A stretch of DNA of 64,000 nt from Hydrangea macrophylla (Eukaryota > Streptophyta > Magnoliopsida > Cornales > Hydrangeaceae), in NCBI GenBank assembly GCA_033977485.1, contig CM066989.1:36458595-36522594 (forward strand). The letters run 5' to 3'. Below are positions 46,222 through 55,812 of this stretch, in pieces. The notes under the pieces are model-generated. The model saw nothing but the letters and a program-made list of their open reading frames with translations. It did no database searches and was not told the DNA's origin. Position numbers and translations under genes: made by a program. The first letter of the stretch is position 1; each line of letters begins with the position of its first letter.

Positions 46222-46827
46222 ATGGCCCTTATTAGTTCCCAAATCCTCTTTCCATGGATGGTTACTCTCTCTGGCTTCGACATGCTCAACTTCGAGTGTT
46301 TTAGACTAAATGACCTCTTCTCTTTCTAACAGATGATTTTGAACGAAGGCTTACTTCGAGCTGCTATTCAGTGTTGGGATCCCTCACTTCACGTCTTCTG
46401 TTTTGGTTACCAAGAGATCTGTCCTTTGTTTGAGGAGTTCAGTGCTATTCTGCACACTGATCCTTCTGCTGATCTGACTGTTCCCCTAGCGCAGGCCGGG
46501 TATGTTCAGGGCCTTGCTGCTCTTGGCATCTCTGGGTCATCATACCAACCTTCTTCCCTAACTAATGGATCATTGTTTGGTGACTTTACAACTGGTGGCG
46601 GGCGTGCTATCGCTTCAATCATGACCATCATTTGGTTCATATTCTCAGCTTGTCGCCTCATCTATTCTGCTTGTTGTTCTACCAGTGTCCTTAATTCTAC
46701 TACTTCCCCATCATTCCTTTCATCTGCCATTTCACTGTTTTCTTCTCTTCTTACTAACCTTGCAATGGGACCTCTAACCAGACCGTGCCCGAAATTGATG
46801 CTATTTTTGCCCTACAAAAGAATTTAA
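46222..46827 (+). pseudogene. Second PMD/DUF7745-like gene fragment
   Basis: ATG 46222 opens MALISSQILFPWMV...FECFRLNDLFSF, which stops just before a CTAACAG acceptor-like site. A longer frame then runs 46333-46827 with LLRAAIQCWDPSLHVFCFGY, EICPLFEEFSAIL and DLTVPLAQAGYVQGLAALG. The 'WDP..h.F.FG...i.P..EEf.aIL' pattern is that of the N-terminal part of PMD-type and DUF7745-type plant transposon proteins; which one is uncertain. The C-terminal half of the frame (SIMTIIWFIFSACRL onward) looks like read-through into non-coding sequence. The domain is truncated. Same strand as the PMD gene, and antisense to the element. Confidence 0.55.
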
Positions 46828-46830
46828 TAA

Positions 46831-47946
46831 TTTTCAAAACTTTTAGTTATTTTTCTTTTTTTCTTTTTATTTTTGAAAGGAATCTTGGTGAAAAGTTTTA
46901 CAAATGATTCATATGTCACACGGATGTAATGCATGTGTGCGTGTGTGCCTACTCTATATGCGAAAGAAAAGAAAAATTCTATCCCTAACAAATAGACACA
47001 TAAACATATAAAATCCTCACTCATGTAAAATGCACCAATTTCTCCCTTCATCATAGTCATTACGACCCTATCAAAGTTTTGGGCATTTAAAAGTTTTCGA
47101 ATTTTATGAGATCTTTTCCCAAGAATTTTGAATATTTTATTTGAAAATGAGGATATGAGTACTTTTCTCAACAAAGATGATTGGATTTGTTTGAAAAAGC
47201 ATTTCTTAAAAAAAAAGACAATTCCCAAAACCTTTCCTCTAAATACATTTGGTCAAAATTTTGTTTTAGGGCTCTAATCAAAAGTAATCTTCAAAGGTGA
47301 CAAGAATTGCTTGCTTGCAAAGATGGGTTTAAAATTCTTGGGTAGAAGGATCACATGATCGGTTATCACCGTATTTTCATGAATTCGGATACATACAAGG
47401 CCAATGATGCTTAGCTAAACATGATACGAGAGATGTAATTTTTTAATCAAAGTCAAACGGATTCCTAAATGTCATGGGACATAAAGAGGAATTGATCAAA
47501 AGTGATTAAGAGGTTACACACCTTTTATCAAGCAAGTATCGTCATCATCTCAAGTAATCCCTTCCGGGCATACAAATCTCCCTAGCACATAATCCTAATC
47601 AAGAATTGATTCCCTAAGATTTGAAAGGTTCTATAGAAACTAACATGCCAAGGCCAGGTTTTGGTCAGATAAAGGACTCTCGACACACACCCGATAGGAT
47701 GCTTCATATATCAGCACATGGTACTAGATCAAGGGTAATCACACAGTCCCATGATGGCTTGACCGACCAGGTTGCCCCGAGCCTCTAAGGTCATAGTTTC
47801 GTGCAATCGACTGGCGAGACATGCAAGTGCAATGCAATGGACACACAAAAATTAATTAATTTGATTAAAAGGATGCTTTCAAGTCTAATCCTCGAGTGAA
47901 CCCAAAAATCATAATTTTGGTCTGCGAAATCAGAGATTCTGGGTTT
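46831..47946. other. Internal region next to the 5' LTR, no gag-pol
   Basis: This is where Gag would start in an autonomous element read on the minus strand. No Gag-like sequence is seen; the minus-strand frame 46824-47228 is Lys/Phe-rich with no signature. Confidence 0.5.
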
Positions 47947-47966
47947 GATCCCCAGCAGAGTCGCTA
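47947..47966 (-). promoter_or_regulatory. Primer binding site of the PMD-carrying element
   Basis: Minus strand TAGCGACTCTGCTGGGGATC, resembling the TGGCGACTC.GCTGGGGA primer sites of plant Tat/Ogre-type elements. The tRNA was not assigned. Confidence 0.65.
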
Positions 47967-47969
47967 GAT

Positions 47970-50622
47970 TGTGGATACCGGCATTTTGGGCCCACTTTTA
48001 AAACATTTTAAATACAAAGAGTCGCCACTTAATTTTTAAAAGGAAAATTAAGAAACCATTTTAAAAGCAAACCGATCTTTTGCGAAACCAAAGATAAACT
48101 GGGTTCGGGGATTATGGAATGAAAGGGGAAGGAGCCTAGCGGACTAAAACACCCCCTTTCATCCTATCTCGTGATAGGCCTCTACTCAACATCCTTTTTA
48201 ATCGAATTATTAATCTAAGCATGCCCTCAACTAATACATATGTATATATACATTACAAAAGCATGTCTAAAAGGGTGTAAGATTGCTAATGATAAAATAG
48301 CATCCAAACCATGTAAGTCAATTAGCAAGCAATATGATGTGTATTTAGGGAACTAGGAAACTTCCCCGGGATCCAGCCGCAAATACTTAAATGTGTAATG
48401 CATACAAAAGTAGAAATCCTAACAAAAGGGTCTCTAATATACATATACACATAAGGCAAATCCTAATTCTAAGGTGTCGCACATGAAGTCGAAAATCAAT
48501 AAAATTAAGAAGCAATTTAACTAGAGAAGAGTCAAGGGATGACATCTCATCGGCGCTACAAAACAAGGGTTAGTCCACATGCTTTAGAAAGGATATATGA
48601 CATCGAACAATCATCCCTAAATGCCTAGCTTAATTCTATCGGGTAGAAAAAATGACACAATTATGAATTCTAATACCGATCTATATGGATGAATGTATAT
48701 GATTACATGGATATGGACAAGAACAAGCTATTGGGTTATTCCTTGATTTGGATCATTTAACCTCTGTATTTAAGCTTAACTAATCATTATTAAAACATGG
48801 TTTAAGCACTAAGTCATGGAAAGGTCATTTGAATCATTATTTGCAAAGTATACCAAATCTATCCAAAAATTCTGAAAATTATAGAGAACAAGTCAAGGCC
48901 TCAAAAATTGGGAAAGCATAGTTCGCATGTTTTGATGTCAATGAATTTTGGACACGAGATGCCTCTATGAATCTAGTTTCCAACCCAAAAAGAAAAGTCA
49001 AAGATCAACGGTTCAATCTCTGGGAATTGGACAAACACTAGACATCACTCAGAACTTCACAACTCTACATCCAGAGTTCTTGTATGATTTTCTAAAAATA
49101 GTAAAAAAAAATCAAAAACACTTTGATCTTTTTAGGGTATCTTCCTAACACATTAAACTACCCAAAAAAAATTATTTGAGGCCAATAATACTTGATTAAA
49201 GCTCTGATTCATTCATTTCAAGAAGGTGTTACTGCTCCGAAACTTTGGACAAATTAGAGTTGCTTCACAAACTCATGACCAAACCACTTTAAACATGAAA
49301 TCTCATTAAAACAAAAATCACAGTGGTAGAACTTCATGTTATTGAGACTCTCCAGTTGGTTTCACTTGATTCCAACAGTTCATTATTTAACTAAAAATCT
49401 TTGATCAAAAGTGGTTAATGAACTCACTGCACCTTTGTCAAATATACCTTTTACTTTCTAACTTCAACTACCAAGCCATTAAGTTTGGCTTAATTTAAAC
49501 CACTTCGCCTACCATTTGATGGTCATTGGAGGTTAATGACACCTATACTTGATAGATTTCAATGAAGCACGGAGAAGCTTCATGAAATCTTAGGATAACA
49601 AGCTCAAACCATGGAGATAGATTTGGACTTATCAACCAAACATGCTAAGTATCAACTCTAATCTTCTTATAAATCATGAACTTATACGAAGGCTAGAAGA
49701 TTTCAAGTCAAGAGATTCAAGTAAGACATTGAAAGTCTCATGAATCCCAAGAGATGAATATAATCAAAAAGTAGAAACCCAAAGTTCAAATCTCATCCAA
49801 ATAAACATGTACTTAAAGAATAATTAGTCTAGAGTCTACCTCTTAATATCCTCAACTTAGTGATTTTGAAGGATTTCCACAAGTTGATCAAGCTCTTCAA
49901 CTCTAACTCACACACAACTTCTTCTTTTAAGCTACAAAAGTGACTCTTAAGTATATTTAGAAAATTCTCTAGAGGTTTAGGAAAGGGAGAATCAAGATAA
50001 GGTTGGAAGATTCACGAAAATCATCTCCCTTTGTAATGGGATATTCACCCTCTTTATATAGGCAATTTTTAAGAGGGTATTTTAGTCATTTCACAGTAAA
50101 AAAAATATGATCTCGTATGTCCTTTTATAGGTACTAAACATGCTGTATTACAGAGTCTGCTGGAAAATGCGGCACTCACTGGAGATGGAAGCGACACTTG
50201 GTGAGTGCCGGAACGACGCTTGATGAATGTCGTCGCGGCATTCATTGATTGCCGCACCGGCATTCAGTGAATGCTGCGAACAACTCCAGGGATTGCCGTT
50301 TCTTAAATTTTACTGCGTTTGAAAAAAATTAGCGGCAGTCAGTGACTGCCGTTATAGTACTTACTGACAGCCGATCCGGCAATCAGTGTGTGCCGTACCG
50401 GCAACCCGTGACTGCCGCAGATCCTGCCATGTGCTGCATTCTTCTACTTCCCTTTTCCTTCCTTTTTCTTTTCTTCCTTTTTTCTTTTGTTTCGGGTTGA
50501 GGAGCCTTTCGAAGAGCTTGAATCACCTTTGGAAGCCCTAGATTAGTCGGACATTGTCATCATCGGATTTAGAGGTAGCACTCCCCTTAATTCGACGTTT
50601 GGTAAAAATTGGGGTGTCTAAA
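47970..50622 (-). repeat. 5' LTR of the PMD-carrying element
   Basis: Minus-strand TATA box (CCTATATAAAG) at about 50051-50062. The GCCG palindromic word array (50169-50440) is about 105 bp upstream of it. The 3' terminal base pair of the LTR start is mutated on the plus strand (TCTAAA rather than TCTACA). Confidence 0.88.
50169..50440 (-). repeat. GCCG palindromic word array in the 5' LTR
   Basis: Same array as 40503-40775 with independent substitutions. It ends about 105 bp from the TATA box near 50062. Confidence 0.8.
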
Positions 50623-50924
50623 GCCCTAAGACATAAATGAGTGATCTTAGAGTTTGATCACATAAAGATTAAAGTCATAAAATGCACTATTACTATAGGT
50701 GTAGGAATTATCATGAACATTTTGTTATTTAGTATTTCAATTTTGACATAAAGAACAACACATTGTCTTTGGATAGCCACAACATCCTAAGGCTTGTTGA
50801 TATTGCTTTTCATGATCATGAAAAGGTTAAAATTGTTTTTGTGTTATATTAAAGTTGTCTTAAATATGAACATAAGAACTCGTTTATTACAATGAATTAG
50901 GTCATCATAAGGATATCACATATT
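50623..50924. other. Flank of the PMD-carrying element
   Basis: Begins with target duplication GCCCT (50623-50627). AT-rich; 'atagccaca.catc' occurs at about 50775 and 50931. No gene. Confidence 0.4.
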
Positions 50925-52382
50925 TTAAGAATAGCCACAGCATCTTGATATGAGTTGGTAAGTGATTCTTGAGAAATTTTGATCACATAAAGATTGTAGA
51001 TCCTTATAAAGATCATTGTAGTATTCAAATATATAATTCAAACTTCCCAAAAATCTTTGTAATTGAGTATTATCCTTCATTTCATCGGGAAATTGGTCAG
51101 CAAAAGCAATTGCTCTATCAATTGGTATTATTGTTCCTTTTTTCAATATTATGACTAAGAATTCTAACTTTTGTTTGAAATAATTTTATTTTCTTGGCAG
51201 AAACAACCAATCCATTTTTCTTGATAATTTTATAAAAAGTATCAAGATATTTCTAATGTTTTTCTATTGATGATGAGAATATTAAAACATCATCAATATA
51301 AAGAACATAGAAATCAGAATCAGGATTAAAATATCATTCATAATATTCTGATATTCTGATGGGGAATTTTTTAGGCCGAAAGGCATAACATTCCACTCAT
51401 AATGTCTAAAAGGAACATTAAAAGCAGTTTTATATCTATCTTCCTCTGCCACCTGAATTTACCAATATCCGGATTTCATGTCAAACTTGAAAAATATGGA
51501 GGCTTGGCAAAGTCGATTTAACAAATCTTTTTTGTTTGGAATCGGATAACGAATCCATTTTAGTGCTTGATTTAAAGGCTTGTAATTAATAACAAGTCTA
51601 TAAACTCCTCTTTCAATTTCTGTATTTTTGTTAACATAAAAAGCAAAGCAACTCCAAGGAGATTTACTTTTCCTTATAAGGTTTTTATCTAATAAACATT
51701 GAATTTCAGTTTTACAAAATTCTAATAATTCTTTTCTCATTTGAATTGGACGAGCTTTAGTACAAACCTTTTTTTTCATCAAAGTCCTTTTCATAGGATA
51801 AAGAGACAATATGTTTCTTTCTATGCCAAAATGCATTTGGGTGTTTCGAACAGATATTGTCTTCAAGAAATTTTTGAAATTTTGAAATTTTTGTTTTTAA
51901 AACAATCTGCTCAAGTTGTTGACTAATACATTTGTGAATTAACTCTTCTTTAATCAAAAAAATTTGTTTTTCTTTAAAAATTAGATTTTCTTTAAGAGCA
52001 TGTATTTCAATTTCCATCGGTTTATAGATTAACTGAAATATAACTTCTTCTCCCATTAAAGTGGTTCTTAAAGCATTTTTATTAACTGAAAAGGGTTGTA
52101 TAATGGAGAGAAAAGGGGTTCCCAATATAATAGGCTGCTTAAGTTTTTTTTTTTTTACCAAAATAAAGGTTGTAGATACACAAACTCCTTGATTGCAAAT
52201 ATAGGCATTAGGAATTTTATATCTAATTTTGAACTAGCTTCCATTAGCAGCATTTAAATTCTGAGTGGTTTTTTCAAAATATTTGAAATGAATTAATCCT
52301 TTCTATATACAATTCATATCAGCACCAGAATCAACAAGAGCAATGGCATCCATCACATATTCTCCATTTATGACTAGAGAGG
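50925..52382 (-). pseudogene. Endogenous caulimovirid relic: protease and reverse transcriptase part of the polyprotein
   Basis: A non-functional remnant of a plant pararetrovirus, read on the minus strand. It begins inside the aspartic protease, whose active-site DSGAD is near 52330. An AT-rich linker follows with LGTPFL near 52110. The reverse transcriptase has RLVINYKPLNQ (about 51570-51600), MPFGLK (about 51380) and catalytic YIDD at 51289-51300. The RT-RNase H junction with FADQFPDE and TQLQRFLGSLNY is at 51105-51035. Breaks include a TAG after the protease site, frameshifts between fragments (52161, 51866, 51146) and stops in the thumb region. The RNase H domain, coat and movement regions are absent. 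The upstream end is cut by the CACTA sequence at 52383. The combination of RT motifs resembles florendovirus-type endogenous caulimovirids; genus is uncertain. Confidence 0.8.
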
Positions 52383-53175
52383 CACTACAACAAAAATGTG
52401 TTTGCCGACGAAACATGTCGAGGAAAGTTAAATTTCCTCTCCAAATGTATCGTATGAGTGAGGAAATTATATTTTGTTGCCAAAAAGGCCGAAAGACACA
52501 CATAATTGGTGACGAAAGTCTTATTTCCTCGCCAAAAGTGAAATCTCAGGCGAAGAAATATTATTTTCCTCGTCTATAGTGTTGAATTTGGCAATGAAAA
52601 TAATTTTCCTCGCCTAAAGTGAGTTCTAAAAAGTATTATTTTTCTTTTTATTTGGCGAGAAAATATTTTTCTCGCCAAAAGTGTCAATGTTTTTGAGGAA
52701 ATTAACTTCACCGCCAAAACTTAAGTTATGGCGACGAAATGCATTTTTGCTCGTCGAAAATGTTTTATTTGGCGCCTAAAGGGAAGAGTTTGGTGACAAA
52801 ACTAGTTTCTCTCACCTAAAGTGACGCCTACATAAAATATTTTCCCTTTTATTAGGTGACGAAATAAATTTCCTCGCCTAAAGTGAGGTCTATGGCGAGA
52901 AAGTATAGTTTTCCTCACCTAAAGTGTGGAATTTGGTGACGAAATTCATTTTCCTCGCATAAAGTTAATTAAAAAAAATTTAATTGTAGTAAATTGGCGA
53001 CAAAATACTTTTCCTCGTAAAAAACAATTTTTGCGAGGAAATTTAGTTTTACTCGCCTAAAGTGTTGAATTGGCGACGAAATTAATATTTGATGCAAAAA
53101 GTTAAGTCGAAACAAAATTTATTTTGAGAAATACTTCTCGCAAAAAATTCTGAAGTACTATTTTCTCCGCTACAC
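52383..53175 (+). mobile_element. CACTA (En/Spm) transposon end with subterminal repeats
   Basis: Starts with CACTACAACAAAAATGTG, the standard CACTA terminus. Then about 750 bp of short subterminal repeats in both orientations, built on 'ggcgaggaaat' and 'atttcctcgcc' with variants (gacgaaa, tttcctcgtc). These are the usual transposase-binding array of such elements. The opposite terminus (TTTTGTTGTAGTG) was not found and no transposase is present. It is therefore an end fragment or an element with a decayed right end. It interrupts the caulimovirid relic. Confidence 0.75.
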
Positions 53176-53194
53176 TGGGTCGTGATAATTAATG

Positions 53195-53394
53195 GATAAT
53201 GCTATACTTCCAAAATTTTGTATCGGTTCCGATATACATGTGGGAGTGGAATCAACTTCAATAATGGTGGAACCACAACATCCTCCAATCAAAATAAAGT
53301 GGGCCTCCCACATGTGTGGAAAACATAATATTACTCATTCATTAGTGGTGACTACTTGTTTCAGGCGGGAAAATTTGGGAAGCATTAGCATTAC
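53195..53394. mobile_element. MITE, about 200 bp
   Basis: Left arm TAATGCTATACTTCCAAAAT and right arm ATTTGGGAAGCATTAGCATTA are inverted copies with a few mismatches; central arms (CATGTGGGAG/CTCCCACATG) also pair. Target duplication not clear. Confidence 0.6.
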
Positions 53395-53432
53395 TTAATT
53401 CTTAAACAAGAGAAATTAAAAATTATAATGAA

Positions 53433-53582
53433 AAATGCTATGCTTCCCAAATTTGAATTCCAATTTTAGATCCTAAATGCTTAACAGTTTTACCACATGT
53501 GGTAATAGCACATGTATTGCATATCGTACAATTGACAAAGCATTTAAGATCCAAATTTACAATTCAAATTTGGGAAGAATTA
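53433..53582. mobile_element. MITE, about 150 bp, related to the previous one
   Basis: Arms AATGCTATGCTTCCCAAATTTGAATT and the inverse AATTCAAATTTGGGAAGAATT, with inner pairing of TTTAGATCCTAAATGCTT and AAGCATTTAAGATCCAAAT. The outer 20 bp resemble the ends of 53195-53394. Confidence 0.6.
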
Positions 53583-53633
53583 CTTAATTGTAATTGTCAA
53601 TTTTTTCACTTTTATTTATCTAATTATTATTTT

Positions 53634-54188
53634 GGGCAAATTATACTTTAGTCTATTAAACTATATACTTGTTTTCAATTGGGTTCATAAACTTTTTTTT
53701 TTGGCAATAGGGTCCTTGAACTTCAAAAAAAATTCATTCAATTTGACCCAAATTCTGACACTATTAGCTTAAATTATTAGAAATTGTCACGTATGTTGCG
53801 CGTAATGCTTACCTGTCACATGTTGGGTTAAGACAAACACGGGAGACTGTGAATGGCTAAAAAATGATGTGATTTTGGGTATGATTGAATGCAATTTTGG
53901 ATCTAGTCGAATGTGTTTTTGAATTTGATTGAACGCAATTTTAGATATGAATGAATGCGATTTTTCACACTATTCACAATCTCTCATGTTTGTCTTAACC
54001 TAACATATGACAGGTAAGCATTACACACAACATACGTGACAATTTCTAATAGTTTAAGCTAACAGTGTCATAATTTGGGTCTGATTGAATGAATTTTTGA
54101 AATTCAAGGATCCAATTGCAAATAAAAAAAGTTTATGGACCCAATTGAAAATATGTTATAGTTTAATGGTCTAAAGTGTAATTTGCCC
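53634..54188. mobile_element. MITE or small MULE derivative, 555 bp, exact 9-bp target duplication
   Basis: Terminal inverted repeats start GGGCAAATTATACTTTAG and end CTAAAGTGTAATTTGCCC. Pairing continues over most of the element (for example ATTGTCACGTATGTTG...TAATGCTTACCTGTCA and its inverse). Identical flanking 9-mers TATTATTTT occur at 53625-53633 and 54189-54197, the hallmark of Mutator-like elements. No transposase. Confidence 0.85.
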
Positions 54189-54197
54189 TATTATTTT

Positions 54198-54536
54198 TTA
54201 TGGGAATTTATCTTATTAAGCTACAATGAGATAATATGTGTACTCTTGATAAAAGAAGAAAAAAGAAAAATAATGTGTACAATATATTAATGAAAAAAAT
54301 AATTTAATGTGGGTAAAATTAGGTTAACTAGTATTAAATCCTATTTGGTGCATCTTTGTTGCAATAGATGCAACTCAAAAAACTATTTAGGGATACGTCC
54401 ACGATTTTTCTTTGGACTAGACTACCCCTAATACCCGTCCAGCGCGCACATCACATCCCCACGATCACTCCGGCAATCTCGCATTTTCAAAATTCAATGA
54501 CCAAATCCTTTGGTTCTCGTTCTTTTCCTGCTATTC

Positions 54537-54573
<37 letters not shown>

Positions 54574-54605
54574 TCTTGGTATTTGCTAGTTTGGGTTTTT
54601 GTTAT
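54198..54605. other. Non-coding flank with GA microsatellite
   Basis: Contains a perfect (GA)16 at 54539-54570 and joins the truncated left LTR of the Copia element at about 54606. No gene. Confidence 0.55.
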
Positions 54606-55797
54606 TTGGATGGAGTGATTAATCTTAATCATTAGAGTGTAACTCTTAGTTAACATGCTAGTGCTTATAGTGCATTGACGAACCTGAGCTTTCCTATTGA
54701 CACTCAAGACTGTCAATCAGTCAATAGGAACTCATAACTTGTATAAGGTACGTGTTCTTAATCTTGAGACGATTATGAACACAGACTGTGGATATGGCTG
54801 CTTTGACTTACCAATCAGTGAGGTCTATAGAAGATCAACACCTGGGTATCTTGGGTATGTCATGTTCATAGGGTTGTGAACATATATTGTCAAGATAGAA
54901 TATACCCTCTGATTCAGAGTAAGCATTCCCTTGAGAATGTCACCAAGTTGATTACTGAGAACTGTAGTCTTGTTAATAAGTAGTTATCAACATGTTTGGT
55001 AATCATGAGTGGTGAATGGGACTCAAGGAATATAAGAAGTAATCATGATTCAGGTTGACAGTAACCAGTTATCTGACTACCTGAATATGATTACGAATGC
55101 TGACGGTAGAGGGACATTAGTACGGCATACAAGTCTAGTTATCGCTTTGGATATGTTCTTTTGCGATGGAGTTCAGTTATCGTTTTATAATGGAGTAAAC
55201 GTTAACTGACTAGTTAGTTAATTTGCTGATTAAAGAGTTTGGTCATGGTAATTAACAAACTGGTCTGAGCCAACAATAAAGAGCCAAGGAGGTCCCACTC
55301 TTAGCTCTGCTAGAATACTTGGAAAGGCACATGAGGACCTAGTCAAGGCGGGTTCGATCGATCTAAGGTGTCTCGATCGATCGAAGTCTTGGTGGGAAGC
55401 TGCAGAAACATTAGCTCGGTTCTGGGAATCTATAAATAGGACAGCTGCGTCCAAAAAAAAATGAGTTCATCATTTTGAACGTCAGAAGCTGCAGAAACTG
55501 TTTTAGAGCTCCTAAATGCTCCTTGTCCTCTCCATTAGAGATCCCACCATCTCTAGCCTATCCGGAAAGCATTCGTAGGAGACATAAGGGTGAAGACAAC
55601 CTAGTGGAGGCTGCTGCACCATCCTGGAGAAAGAAAATCAGAATTGGGTTCTAGACCTGAGATATATATCTTCTCCCTCTTTAGTATGCGCATCTATGGA
55701 ATTAACGAGTAGTAGATCCTGGGCTACCAATAAGTTATTATAACTTTATCCTTCCACTGCGCGTTTAAAAATTTAATTTAAACCTATTTTTCCATCA
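54606..55797 (+). repeat. 5' LTR of the Copia element, first about 265 bp missing
   Basis: Collinear with 61785-62898 and then 80 bp to the CA end (TCCATCA). TATA box TATAAATAGG at 55431-55440. A CGATCG word array (55353-55386) ends 45 bp upstream of the TATA box. A small insertion relative to the other LTR is near 54840-54885. Confidence 0.88.
55353..55386 (+). repeat. CGATCG words upstream of the Copia LTR TATA box
   Basis: GTTCGATCGATCTAAG and CTCGATCGATCGAAG. The right LTR has a longer version (62494-62588, five words), so the left copy lost words or the right gained them. Confidence 0.8.
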
Positions 55798-55812
55798 ATT
55801 GGTATCTGAGCC

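Larger units (their letters stand above)
38305..50622 (-). mobile_element. 12.3-kb non-autonomous Tat/Ogre-like LTR element carrying antisense PMD-type genes
   Basis: LTRs at 38305-40939 (2635 bp) and 47970-50622 (2653 bp). On the minus strand they start TGTAGACACC and end TATCCACA. The primer site (minus TAGCGACTCTGCTGGGGATC, 47947-47966) lies 3 bp from the 5' LTR, and the purine tract (minus TTGAAGAGGGGCAAAC, 40940-40955) adjoins the 3' LTR, which fixes the orientation. Target duplications are ACCCT and GCCCT, 4 of 5. No gag-pol is visible in the 7-kb internal region. It holds, on the plus strand, a PMD gene with introns and a second PMD/DUF7745-like fragment, plus a 120-bp tandem hairpin array next to the 3' LTR. 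The primer site and antisense extra genes fit the Tat/Ogre lineage, by memory of that group. Confidence 0.88.

Noticed and set aside
47941..47970. tRNA gene 3' end (gtttgatccccagcagagtcgct)
   Set aside because: It looks like a tRNA T-arm and acceptor but is the complement-strand primer binding site of the LTR element. No D-arm or anticodon arm precedes it.
52343..52579. 78-codon plus-strand frame across the CACTA start
   Set aside because: It spans the junction of two unrelated elements and consists of subterminal repeat sequence.
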